This document shows positions 16,433 through 23,435 of a DNA stretch of 64,000 nucleotides, piece by piece. Location of the stretch: positions 1-64,000 of the forward strand of contig QCIF01000008.1 in assembly GCA_003216835.1 (NCBI GenBank), in the 5' to 3' direction. Origin of the DNA: Prochlorococcus sp. AG-402-K10 (GTDB lineage Bacteria; Cyanobacteriota; Cyanobacteriia; PCC-6307; Cyanobiaceae). Positions within the stretch are counted from its first letter, which is position 1; the number at the start of each line of letters is the position of its first letter. The position numbers and the translations under genes were made by a program. The notes beneath the pieces are model-generated. The model did not search any database. It was given only the letters and a program-made list of their open reading frames with translations, and was not told the origin of the DNA.

Positions 16433-16627
16433 ATGAATAATATTTCAGACAAATTTGTACTAACAATTATTTTAATAACGGTTTTATTTGTTTTTGCTTT
16501 AATTTTTTCAGTTAAATCTCCCGAGAGAAAATTAATTGACTCCCCAATAATTTGGAAGGAAGATTATTCAAATATTATATTTTGGGATAATAATATTTCA
16601 AATATTGAGGAAGCTTTATTAATTTGA
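16433..16627 (+). CDS. Small single-pass membrane protein, unknown
   Basis: 64 residues starting MNNISDKFVLTIILITVLFV. One helix spans residues about 7-27; the rest is a polar tail (SPERKLIDSPIIWKEDY, then WDNNISNIEEALL). The frame is open upstream, but I choose the ATG at 16433 because the earlier frame would overlap the secreted-protein gene by 86 bases. The arrangement with the secreted protein suggests a membrane/periplasm pair of unknown function. Confidence 0.55.
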   Translation: MNNISDKFVLTIILITVLFVFALIFSVKSPERKLIDSPIIWKEDYSNIIFWDNNISNIEEALLI

Positions 16628-16814
16628 ATATTAAATTTAATATTTATAACATTCTGGATTAAAAATAATAATAATTAGCTTTTAAAATCTATTAAATTTC
16701 CATATTTTTTATCATGAAAATAATTGTTATTTTTCTTTTTTAAGACTATTAATAAATTCTTATGTATAAGAATACTTAGATATTTTTTAATGTATTTGAT
16801 ATCTTTTAGGTATA

Positions 16815-17156
16815 TTATTTTATATAGTTTAAGAGAACTGAAGCAAGTTTTAAATCATTATTAAACCATGCCCTAATCGCCATAGATCTTCTAGGATCAT
16901 AGAAACTTTGCTTTCTATACCAATTAAGTACTTCAGAATCTGATTTCTTTCCATTACAGGATAAACAGCATGGGATGCAATTACTTGTAATGCTTTTACC
17001 TCCTTTAGATTTTGGATGTATGTGGTCAAGTGACTCACATGGTTTACCACAATAAATACATTGGTTTTTAGTTAATTTATATAGTGAATCTCTCCAGTAT
17101 TTATTATTTATCTTTGGACACAATTGATCAAGGTAAATTGCATCTTGTTTATGCAT
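16815..17156 (-). CDS. HNH endonuclease-family protein (orphan)
   Basis: 113 residues. It has a compact HNH/zinc-finger domain: CIYCGKPCESLDHIHPKSKGG followed by NCIPCCLSCNGKKSD. The first CxxC, the catalytic LDHIHP, the central Asn and the second C..C pair are all present. A short N-terminal helix and a C-terminal tail (WFNNDLKLASVLLNYI) flank it. Such small stand-alone HNH proteins are common in cyanobacteria and need not be mobile: no intron, intein or phage gene is near. It may be a nicking enzyme or DNA-repair accessory; the target is unknown. Confidence 0.85.
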   Translation of the reverse strand: MHKQDAIYLDQLCPKINNKYWRDSLYKLTKNQCIYCGKPCESLDHIHPKSKGGKSITSNCIPCCLSCNGKKSDSEVLNWYRKQSFYDPRRSMAIRAWFNNDLKLASVLLNYIK

Positions 17157-17286
17157 AATAATCTAAAGATTTATTAGATAATAACAGTTTTTATTTATTA
17201 CTGAATTCTTCATTTAATTTATATTAATTATAGGTTTTGTTACAACGTATAATTTAACTAAGTTAGAAATTCTTAGTTTATAATTA

Positions 17287-18099
17287 ATGCTTTTATCTTT
17301 ATTAAGTTTAATAATTAGTATGATTAATTATTCTTTAGATAATTTTTTGATATTCTTAATATCTTTTTTTTCTAATACATTTTCAGCAATTTCTGGAGGC
17401 GGAGCAGGATTAATACAATTACCTGCCTTGATTTTATCAGGGATCCCTTATTATCAAGCTCTAGCTACTCATAAATTTGCAACAGTTGCTTTAGGTATAG
17501 GAGGTTCAATAAGAAATTATAAATCTCTTAACCAGGATTTTTATATTTTATGGCAAATTTTAATTTTTGGTATACCAGGAGTTGTTCTTGGTGCTTCTCT
17601 AATTGAAATTATTTCTGAGAAATATCTTTACCTGATATTAGGTGCTTTTTCAGTCATATTGGCCTTTTATTCAATTAATAAATCAGAGTTTGGATTGGTA
17701 TCTGTAGATAAAAAACTTAATACCTTTGAGAAATTAAGGTTTGTAATTTTCATTTTCTTAATAGGAATTTTGAATGGTTCTATATCATCAGGGACTGGTT
17801 TATTAGTGACAATATTATTAATCAAAACCTATGGAATCGATTTTCTTAGAGCTGTAAGTTTGACATTTTTTACGGTTGGTATTTTCTGGAATGCTTTTGG
17901 AGCAATTTCTTTAATTAAAATTGGTTCGGTTTCTGTAAATTTACTGATATTACTAACATTAGGATCTTTCATTGGTGGTTTCTGTGGAGCTCATTTATCA
18001 AATTTGAAAGGAAATAAATTAATTAAAAATACTTTTACAGTAGTATGCTTATCTGTCGGGATTAGCTTATTAATTAAATCCATTAATATATTTAACTAG
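17287..18099 (+). CDS. TauE/SafE-family permease (sulfite/organosulfonate exporter-like)
   Basis: 270 residues, about eight membrane helices. FSAISGGGAGLIQLPALIL (first repeat) and NGSISSGTGLLVTILLIKTYG (second repeat) are the two inverted Gly-rich signatures of the family, with FATVALGIGGSIRN between. Family members export sulfite, sulfoacetate or other anions, some are import-coupled; the substrate here is not predictable. The ATG at 17287 is followed by an in-frame ATG at 17320; the first is used because of the extended N-terminal helix. Confidence 0.85.
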   Translation: MLLSLLSLIISMINYSLDNFLIFLISFFSNTFSAISGGGAGLIQLPALILSGIPYYQALATHKFATVALGIGGSIRNYKSLNQDFYILWQILIFGIPGVVLGASLIEIISEKYLYLILGAFSVILAFYSINKSEFGLVSVDKKLNTFEKLRFVIFIFLIGILNGSISSGTGLLVTILLIKTYGIDFLRAVSLTFFTVGIFWNAFGAISLIKIGSVSVNLLILLTLGSFIGGFCGAHLSNLKGNKLIKNTFTVVCLSVGISLLIKSINIFN

Positions 18100-18268
18100 A
18101 TTATATTTAAAAAACTATAAAAGTAATTTCAATAACAAGCTAAATCAGTTACTCTCATCTAATATTATATTTTTTGTATATCTTATATTCCTTAACTTTA
18201 GTTATCACTCAAATTTTCTTTGTATAAGCAGTTTATTTATTTATAACTCTGTTTATCTATAAATAAGC

Positions 18269-18297
18269 AAAAAAAAAGGTCTCACAAATGCAAGACC
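18269..18297 (-). terminator. Rho-independent terminator of the candidate small RNA
   Basis: On the minus strand GGTCTTGC and GTGAGACC pair (8 base pairs, two of them G-U) around an ATTT loop, directly followed by nine T (18277-18269). The 45-base flank on the left holds no coding sequence. No coding gene ends just upstream on this strand, so the terminator points to an unannotated transcript. Confidence 0.8.
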
Positions 18298-18350
18298 GGG
18301 TGATGGGGAACCTTATTTTTAGACCAATTTATAAGAAATTGCAAGCCCCT
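18269..18350 (-). ncRNA. Candidate structured small RNA
   Basis: A 437-base gene-free interval (18100-18536) carries, on the minus strand, a strong terminator preceded by nested stems. CCCC (18346-18349) can pair with GGGG (18305-18308), enclosing a 6-base-pair hairpin AAATTG/CAATTT (18336-18341 with 18325-18330). GC-rich islands in such AT-rich DNA are unusual and conserved RNA is the simplest explanation. Picocyanobacteria express several small RNAs of this size (Yfr group), but I do not recognise a specific one. The 5' end is unknown; it may lie just beyond the palindrome at 18380-18395. Confidence 0.5.
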
Positions 18351-18379
18351 ATCTGTGGTGCTAATTGTTAAACTAATTC

Positions 18380-18395
18380 ACACTACAGGTAGTGT
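18380..18395. repeat. Perfect 16-base palindrome (possible operator)
   Basis: Arms ACACTAC and GTAGTGT flank a central AG. It is perfectly symmetric, which suits binding of a dimeric regulator, or could form a short hairpin in RNA. It lies about 30 bases upstream of the GC-rich small-RNA candidate (minus strand) and about 140 bases before the plus-strand gene at 18537. Confidence 0.45.
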
Positions 18396-18536
18396 TTTAA
18401 TCAAAATAATTTGAATAGGGTGTTAGTTCTGATGTGTTGTGTAAGTTTTAATTTCATATCCGACATTCCATAATGATGATATTTAGTTTTTTCTCTAATT
18501 TAACTTGTTAAATACTTCATTCATTGTATTATTCGT

Positions 18537-18791
18537 ATGGGTTTGAAAGTTAAATCTTTAATGATTGAATTAACGCTAATAACTCTTCTGAATTACGTTG
18601 GAGATAATTTCTGTGATTATAGAAACAAAGGGTATGATAATTATAAATCTTTACTACTATCTTATAGTGATGCAAGTTATAAATTTGGACCATTAGAAGT
18701 TAAAGCCATTATAGAGAAATCTGATAATTTTAAAGTTGCTGCAATTGCAACAGCTGCTATTAAATGTCCTCAGCATATTATGGAACAATGA
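18537..18791 (+). CDS. Small hypothetical protein, first of a coupled pair
   Basis: 84 residues. The N-terminus MGLKVKSLMIELTLITLL is weakly hydrophobic and could be a signal-anchor; DNFCDYRNKGYDNYKSLLLS and the Ala-rich KVAAIATAAIKCPQH follow, with three Cys/His positions in the second half. The stop overlaps the next gene's ATG in an ATGA, a typical coupling arrangement. No family recognised. The long leader (18396-18536) contains no other gene. Confidence 0.5.
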   Translation: MGLKVKSLMIELTLITLLNYVGDNFCDYRNKGYDNYKSLLLSYSDASYKFGPLEVKAIIEKSDNFKVAAIATAAIKCPQHIMEQ

Positions 18792-19057
18792 AGTTTGAAT
18801 TAAAAACTGAAAACGACCGTTTTTTTAATCATATTTCATCTTTATTTATTTTTCTGGTAAGTACTTCGACCATAATAATCATGTCTAGTATTTCTTTGAA
18901 ACTAGCTACAATAACAAGGTTTCAAGAAATTAATTTTTTCTGTAAGCTTTTATCAGTAGATAAATCTCCTTATAATTTTAAGAAATTATCAAAATTGTCA
19001 AATCAAAAAAGTAAGCAAAAAATCTGGGATATATGTCGAGAGATCGTAAAGGATTAA
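18788..19057 (+). CDS. Small membrane-anchored protein, second of a coupled pair
   Basis: 89 residues from the ATG at 18788, chosen because it overlaps the stop of the upstream gene as ATGA; an earlier in-frame ATG at 18764 would overlap by 28 bases. A short soluble head (MKFELKTENDRFFNHI) precedes one hydrophobic helix (about residues 18-40, FIFLVSTSTIIIMSS) and a basic tail (KKLSKLSNQKSKQK). Its stop codon touches the stop of the convergent ABC permease gene. Unknown function. Confidence 0.5.
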   Translation: MKFELKTENDRFFNHISSLFIFLVSTSTIIIMSSISLKLATITRFQEINFFCKLLSVDKSPYNFKKLSKLSNQKSKQKIWDICREIVKD

Positions 19058-19852
19058 TTAGCTGGATGCAGATGAGTAGTAATTTAATGCAAATAGCCAA
19101 AATCTTCTAGAAGTAATTAAAAATATCCAAGTAATAAAAATTTCTAATATTATCTTCCAAATCTTAGCAAGACCTAAAAAAACTTCAGATGGAATTGTTG
19201 TTATAAATGCGATTGGAATAATAATACTAAAAAATAATCTTAAATAAAAAGAAAAAGAACTCATAGGAAATCTACCAATGTAAAGAAATGACCTCAATAC
19301 TTCTGTTGCATTCCATGTTTTAACGAACCAAATAGTTGTCGTAGATATAAAAAACCATAGGCTATAGAGAATGCAAATAGAACAAGTTATAGTTATTAAA
19401 GATAAAATTAAAAAATTCAAACTTATATTTATTTGATTAATTTTTATACAGTAAAACAATAAGCATACTCCAAGTATTATTTCTAAAAATCCAGAAGGAG
19501 CAACTTTTTTGAATGAAATAAAGAATTGGCTATCTATAGGCTTTAAAAGTACAAAATCTAAAGTCCCTTCTCTTACATGTCTTACTATTTCTTTGAGATT
19601 GGGGTTGAACCAAGTATTTGTAATCCCGTTTAATACGGTATATATTCCTTGGATTATTAACGCTTGTTCAAATTCCCATCCACCAATATTTCCTGAATTT
19701 TGAAAGAAAATTGATAACAAAAAAATGCTACCTACTAAACTTAACATTGCCGTAATCGCATCAATGATGATATTAGTTTTATACTCCAATTCCGAAGCTA
19801 AAGATGTATGTAGGAACTTTGTATAAACTACTAGATATTTGTGTTTATTCAT
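19058..19852 (-). CDS. ABC-2 family exporter permease (PF06182-like), subunit 2
   Basis: 264 residues with about six membrane helices. IIDAITAMLSLVGSIFLLSIFF, the loop EQALIIQGIYTVLNGITN and VREGTLDFVLLKPIDSQFF are the usual landmarks of the DUF990/ABC2_membrane_6 group, where R-x-G-x-L-D/S-x-x-L-x-x-P-x is conserved. It forms a heterodimeric channel with the protein encoded directly upstream; their reading frames overlap by 4 bases. Cargo is unknown; related systems are often found with drug or lipid export. Confidence 0.85.
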   Translation of the reverse strand: MNKHKYLVVYTKFLHTSLASELEYKTNIIIDAITAMLSLVGSIFLLSIFFQNSGNIGGWEFEQALIIQGIYTVLNGITNTWFNPNLKEIVRHVREGTLDFVLLKPIDSQFFISFKKVAPSGFLEIILGVCLLFYCIKINQINISLNFLILSLITITCSICILYSLWFFISTTTIWFVKTWNATEVLRSFLYIGRFPMSSFSFYLRLFFSIIIPIAFITTIPSEVFLGLAKIWKIILEIFITWIFLITSRRFWLFALNYYSSASS

Positions 19853-20625
19853 GATCCCATAGCGGTATATTTTTTAGTTCCTTCATACCAGATTTTTATA
19901 AATAATGGAAAAAGCATCAAAATCCAAAGAATTTGCATAAAAAAACCAACACTTATATTTGTTTTATTCCCTGAAAGTAAGTTTGCAGGAAAATCAATTA
20001 GATATGGAAAAGGAGTTAAATAAATCCATGATTTAACATAACTAGGAAATGAAGCTACTGGAGCTAATAGACCTGAAAGAAATAGTGTTGGAATAAAAAA
20101 TAATCTTTCGATTGAAGAGGCTTTTTCTGTCCAAAAACATAAACAAGCAATAATTGATTGGATTAAAAATTGTATTAAAAAAGATAAAAATGTAGATATA
20201 AAAGATAAGAATAAAAAAATCAAATTAGGGAACCAAATACTTTCTGGATTAAATAGAAAAAAGAAGATAGCTATAATTAGAGCGAAAGGAAATCTTGTTA
20301 TTTGTTCTGCAATATGTTGAGTAAAATATCTGAAGAATGGATTTAAAGGTTGTATTAAATAAGGCGATAACTTACCTAGAAGAGCATCTTCTTCAAAAGA
20401 AAATACAACCCAGACTACAGAAAATTGTCGAACAAAAAAAGCACTTAGGAAATACCTAGAAAGCATAGTATTATTAATATTTATTGATTCGTTCAAATTA
20501 TTGTTAGTCCATATATTTAACATAAAGAATGGAATTATCCCAGATATCGCCCATAATGCTATTTCTACTCTATATTCCAACATATTTGAATACTGAACTT
20601 TTAATAACGTAAATATTTTGCGCAT
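19849..20625 (-). CDS. ABC-2 family exporter permease (PF06182-like), subunit 1
   Basis: 258 residues, about six membrane helices. The central loop FSFEEDALLGKLSPYLIQPLNPFF is the paralogue of the V-R-E-G-T-L-D loop in the partner permease, so the two proteins are homologous halves. The start lies 7 bases after the ATPase stop and the end overlaps the second permease gene by 4 bases, giving a tight ATPase-permease-permease operon. It converges with the small membrane gene at 19057. Confidence 0.85.
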   Translation of the reverse strand: MRKIFTLLKVQYSNMLEYRVEIALWAISGIIPFFMLNIWTNNNLNESININNTMLSRYFLSAFFVRQFSVVWVVFSFEEDALLGKLSPYLIQPLNPFFRYFTQHIAEQITRFPFALIIAIFFFLFNPESIWFPNLIFLFLSFISTFLSFLIQFLIQSIIACLCFWTEKASSIERLFFIPTLFLSGLLAPVASFPSYVKSWIYLTPFPYLIDFPANLLSGNKTNISVGFFMQILWILMLFPLFIKIWYEGTKKYTAMGS

Positions 20626-20632
20626 ATATAAA

Positions 20633-21634
20633 TTAGAAAGTATATTTCTTTTTAACTATTATTTTCTCTATAATTTCATCTATTGGAGGTTCATTTATAA
20701 ATAAGTCCTCAATATCATAATTATTTAGAATTGTTCTTAATGAAGAGGAAACATTCTTGTTTTCTATTTTTAGCGTAATTTCATTCTTAATTTTACTTTT
20801 AACTTTAAAGCCCGAATTTTCTAATTTATTAGCATCTTTTTCTGAACTACAGACTATTAGTACTTCTTTCAACGGTGATAACTTTTTTAGTAATTTTTCA
20901 AGTTCTCCATCATATGAGATAGATCCGTCATGCACACATATAACCCTCTTGCACAATGATGTAATATCCTTCATGTAATGGCTAGTTAGGCAGATAGTAG
21001 CATTTGTCTCTTTATTGTAGGATTTTAAAAATTCTCTTAAATTTCTTTGTGCATTTATATCTAAACCAAGTGTAGGCTCATCAAGAAATAGGATTTTTGG
21101 TTTATGTATCAAAGCTGCTATCAATTCTGACTTCATACGTTGACCTAGAGATAATTTTCTTACTGGTATGTATAGCTCATTTTTGATTTCAAGCATATCT
21201 GATAATCTCTTTATTCTTTTTTTTGCTTCGAATTTATCTATGTCATATATAGAAGCATTCAAGTAGAATGATTCAATAGGAGGAAGATCCCAAATAAGTT
21301 GTTGTTTTTGCCCCATTATTAATGTGATCTTTTTTAAGAAATCTTCTTTTCTTCTGTAAGGTAAATATCCTGAGATTGAAATTGAACCTTCACTTGGAAC
21401 AATTAAACCGCAAAGCATCTTCAGAATAGTTGTTTTTCCTGCTCCATTTGCACCAAGAAAACCAATTATTTCGCCTTCTTTGATTTCAAAAGTTATGTTT
21501 TTAATAACTTTTACACTTTTTGTTTCTCTTTTAAAAAAGTGTTTTAGTGTTCCTCTTAATCCAGGAAGCTTTGACGAAATATTAAAAGATTTTGATAAAC
21601 TCTCAACTTCAATAATGTTATTTATCATTTTCAA
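20633..21634 (-). CDS. ABC-2 exporter ATPase
   Basis: 333 residues. Walker A is GFLGANGAGKTTILK, the signature LSLGQRMKSELIAAL and Walker B ILFLDEPTLGLD follow, and the H-loop is TSHYMKD. The C-terminal extension (about residues 245-333) has a small alpha/beta module (VLIVCSSEKDANKLENSG) typical of the natA/drrA-like exporter ATPases. It energises the two permeases encoded immediately downstream. The leading residues MKMINNIIEVESLSKSF place the first strand normally; a start at Met3 is equally possible. Confidence 0.92.
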   Translation of the reverse strand: MKMINNIIEVESLSKSFNISSKLPGLRGTLKHFFKRETKSVKVIKNITFEIKEGEIIGFLGANGAGKTTILKMLCGLIVPSEGSISISGYLPYRRKEDFLKKITLIMGQKQQLIWDLPPIESFYLNASIYDIDKFEAKKRIKRLSDMLEIKNELYIPVRKLSLGQRMKSELIAALIHKPKILFLDEPTLGLDINAQRNLREFLKSYNKETNATICLTSHYMKDITSLCKRVICVHDGSISYDGELEKLLKKLSPLKEVLIVCSSEKDANKLENSGFKVKSKIKNEITLKIENKNVSSSLRTILNNYDIEDLFINEPPIDEIIEKIIVKKKYTF

Positions 21635-21698
21635 TTAAAAAATGCCATTAATTAATAAGCTATTATCTAATTTATCAAATTTCTAATTTTTAATTTAT

Positions 21699-22088
21699 TT
21701 AAAAAATATCTTTAAAAGATACTATTAACCATTTGATAAAGTTAATAGGATTAATTAAATCTATAATTGTATTTTTATTTTCATATTTTATATCCTTAAT
21801 TATTTCGGGTTTCATATTATCATTATTTATTAAATTAATATCTTTTTCTACTACATTTCCATTTTTATCTAAAATATCTATTTCACTTTCGAAAAACCAC
21901 TGCTTTTTACCATTGGATAATTTCAAGATAACTCCTATACCCTTACCATCAGTTATTCTAAAATCACTTATTGTTCCAAAAGAAGAAATATTTATATCTT
22001 CTATAATTTCTTTATTAAGCCTATCCTTTGACAGCTTTAAATTAACCTTAACAGAAGAACCTATTTTAACTTTATCTAAGATTGACAT
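21699..22088 (-). CDS. DUF2862/PetP-like small protein
   Basis: 129 residues. The first 75 residues make a small beta-barrel-like domain: VKIGSSVKVNLKLSKDRLN, then FGTISDFRITDGKGIGVILKL and KQWFFESEIDILD, resembling the DUF2862 domain of cyanobacterial PetP (a peripheral cytochrome b6f subunit) and its relatives. The C-terminal half is a longer linker ending in a hydrophobic amphipathic segment (INFIKWLIVSFKDIF) that could anchor it to a membrane. PetP itself is shorter, so this is a family-level assignment only. Confidence 0.6.
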   Translation of the reverse strand: MSILDKVKIGSSVKVNLKLSKDRLNKEIIEDINISSFGTISDFRITDGKGIGVILKLSNGKKQWFFESEIDILDKNGNVVEKDINLINNDNMKPEIIKDIKYENKNTIIDLINPINFIKWLIVSFKDIF

Positions 22089-22158
22089 TTTTTTAGGTTA
22101 TTATACCTAGTCGATCTTGTGTTTTGTGATTTTTTTAAAATTATTAATTTATTTTATT

Positions 22159-22305
22159 TTAGGACTTTTTGAATACAGCTTCTAAGATTCTTTTTATTAA
22201 TATTGCTGCTATTCTCAAAAAAACAAAACTTATACCTAGCGAACCTAAAATAATCGCCAATGAAAGTAGGCTTGATCCAAGGTCACGTTGTAATAAATCT
22301 TGCAT
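22159..22305 (-). CDS. 48-residue membrane microprotein, unknown
   Basis: Read by hand: ATG at 22305, TAA at 22159. MQDLLQRDLGSSLLSLAIIL opens the protein; one helix (about residues 11-30, GSLGISFVFLRI) and a basic amphipathic tail (LIKRILEAVFKKS) follow. A membrane helix plus a basic cytosolic helix is a common design in cyanobacterial microproteins. It is 71 bases upstream of the DUF2862 gene start on the same strand. Confidence 0.55.
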   Translation of the reverse strand: MQDLLQRDLGSSLLSLAIILGSLGISFVFLRIAAILIKRILEAVFKKS

Positions 22306-22436
22306 AAATTATTAATAATTACTTTTTACTTTAACCCAATAGCCAACATATTCAATTAGTACAGGAATAATCTAATATTTTAATTCTTTAATTATTATTT
22401 GTAGAAAAAATTTATAGGGTAATATTAATATTAGAT

Positions 22437-22553
22437 ATGAAAATTAATTTTTTGGATCTATCTTTAAACACATATTTAGGAATCATTTTAATTATATTTG
22501 GTTTCCTTGTAAGAATTGAATTTAAATTTGGGGTACAAAAAGATATTCAATGA
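22437..22553 (+). CDS. 38-residue membrane microprotein, unknown
   Basis: Read by hand: ATG at 22437, TGA at 22551-22553. MKINFLDLSLNTYLGIILII leads into FGFLVRIEFKFG, giving one helix at about residues 12-25, with a short charged tail VQKDIQ. It would escape any annotation with a 60-residue cut-off. No ribosome-binding site of note. Confidence rests on the clear helix and intact frame. Confidence 0.45.
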   Translation: MKINFLDLSLNTYLGIILIIFGFLVRIEFKFGVQKDIQ

Positions 22554-22642
22554 ATTTTTCCTAAACTTTTGACGATATTCACACTGATTCATTAATCCTT
22601 ATTAAAAACAAACAAATTATATATTTATTTTTATAGATTATA

Positions 22643-22671
22643 TTGACATTTCTTATTCTTGTGAACATAAT
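22643..22671 (+). promoter_or_regulatory. Sigma70-type promoter for the microprotein genes at 22694
   Basis: A consensus -35 TTGACA (22643-22648) and a -10 CATAAT (22666-22671) with exact 17-base spacing, giving a start near 22678, 16 bases before the TTG start of the first microprotein. This is the best -35/-10 pair I found in the window. It argues that the two small frames downstream are expressed. Confidence 0.6.
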
Positions 22672-22693
22672 AATCACAATTAAAAACTAAAAC

Positions 22694-22867
22694 TTGGATT
22701 CTGATTTAGATACTTTTGATATTTTTATTGATGATTTAATATCTTCTGATGTTGATTTATTGAAAGGAGAGCTTGACTTGTTAATCATGCAACATGTTTT
22801 CCAATCTATTTATTTAGATGAATTAAAGAATAATAAACATATTAATGACGAATCTTTGGTGGCATAG
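22694..22867 (+). CDS. 57-residue acidic protein, unknown
   Basis: Read by hand: TTG at 22694, TAG at 22865-22867. MDSDLDTFDIFIDDLISSDV is strongly acidic; DLLKGELDLLIMQHVFQSIY is an amphipathic helix; the tail is LDELKNNKHINDESLVA. It is preceded by a consensus promoter, while a minus-strand frame overlapping it has no promoter or recognisable domain. Function unknown. Confidence 0.55.
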   Translation: MDSDLDTFDIFIDDLISSDVDLLKGELDLLIMQHVFQSIYLDELKNNKHINDESLVA

Positions 22868-22876
22868 TTTGTTCTT

Positions 22877-22990
22877 ATGAAATACTTATATGAAAAATTT
22901 TGGGTTCCTTTTTTCGGTAGGATTTTGTCTAAGTTTGTTTTCTTAATTGAAGGAGAAAAAAAATCTAAAAATCTAAAAATCAAAAAATAA
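22877..22990 (+). CDS. 37-residue basic microprotein, unknown
   Basis: Read by hand: ATG at 22877, TAA at 22988. MKYLYEKFWVPFFGRILSKF is a hydrophobic/aromatic segment (a short membrane or interfacial helix), followed by VFLIEGEKKSKN and a basic end LKIKK. It begins 9 bases after the acidic 57-residue frame and probably shares its promoter. A charge-complementary acidic/basic pair is suggestive but unproven. Confidence 0.4.
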   Translation: MKYLYEKFWVPFFGRILSKFVFLIEGEKKSKNLKIKK

Positions 22991-23133
22991 GCAAAAATTA
23001 GTTTAAATATACAATTTAGTTTTAGATTGTATACAAAATCCTTTAAATATATATTGAAAACAACAAAAATTATACTATTGATAAACAAATAATTGCATCT
23101 TTAATATGTTGACTATTTTCTTTTTAGGATCAA

Positions 23134-23316
23134 ATGATTAAACCGAATTTACCTTTAAAGCCATATACTGTACATTATAAAAATTTACAAAATATATTAT
23201 TGGAAAATTGTTTTTATGCTTCTGATGCTTATGAAGCTAGACAACTAGCAATGCAATTTAATAATTATATTAATGAACATCCAAATAGTATTACAATTAT
23301 AAAAGGAGAATTCTAA
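23134..23316 (+). CDS. Small hypothetical protein, conserved type
   Basis: 60 residues: MIKPNLPLKPYTVHYKNLQN, ILLENCFYASDAYEARQLAM, QFNNYINEHPNSITIIKGEF. It reads as a compact beta-alpha-beta unit without membrane segments, resembling short domains that arrange aromatic and Ala-rich helices (FYASDAYEARQLAM). No known family. It is separated from gpgS (convergent) by about 119 bases. Confidence 0.6.
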   Translation: MIKPNLPLKPYTVHYKNLQNILLENCFYASDAYEARQLAMQFNNYINEHPNSITIIKGEF

Positions 23317-23435
23317 TTTTTTTTATTTAATTGTTTTTACTAGATAAATTTATTTATATAATTCATAAGTGATTTTTAGATTTTAATATTAATTTACTAG
23401 TATATTCTCTAAATCAAAAATTAAAGGTAATTAAT

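Noticed and set aside
18380..18398. Palindrome plus T's as a plus-strand terminator for the TauE gene
   Set aside because: Only four T follow and the hairpin is nearly 300 bases after the stop, so a regulator site or RNA element is more plausible.
22810..23088. Open frame of 92 residues on the minus strand
   Set aside because: It overlaps two plus-strand microprotein frames that follow a consensus promoter. It has no recognisable domain, and its composition is that of a shadow of AT-rich DNA.
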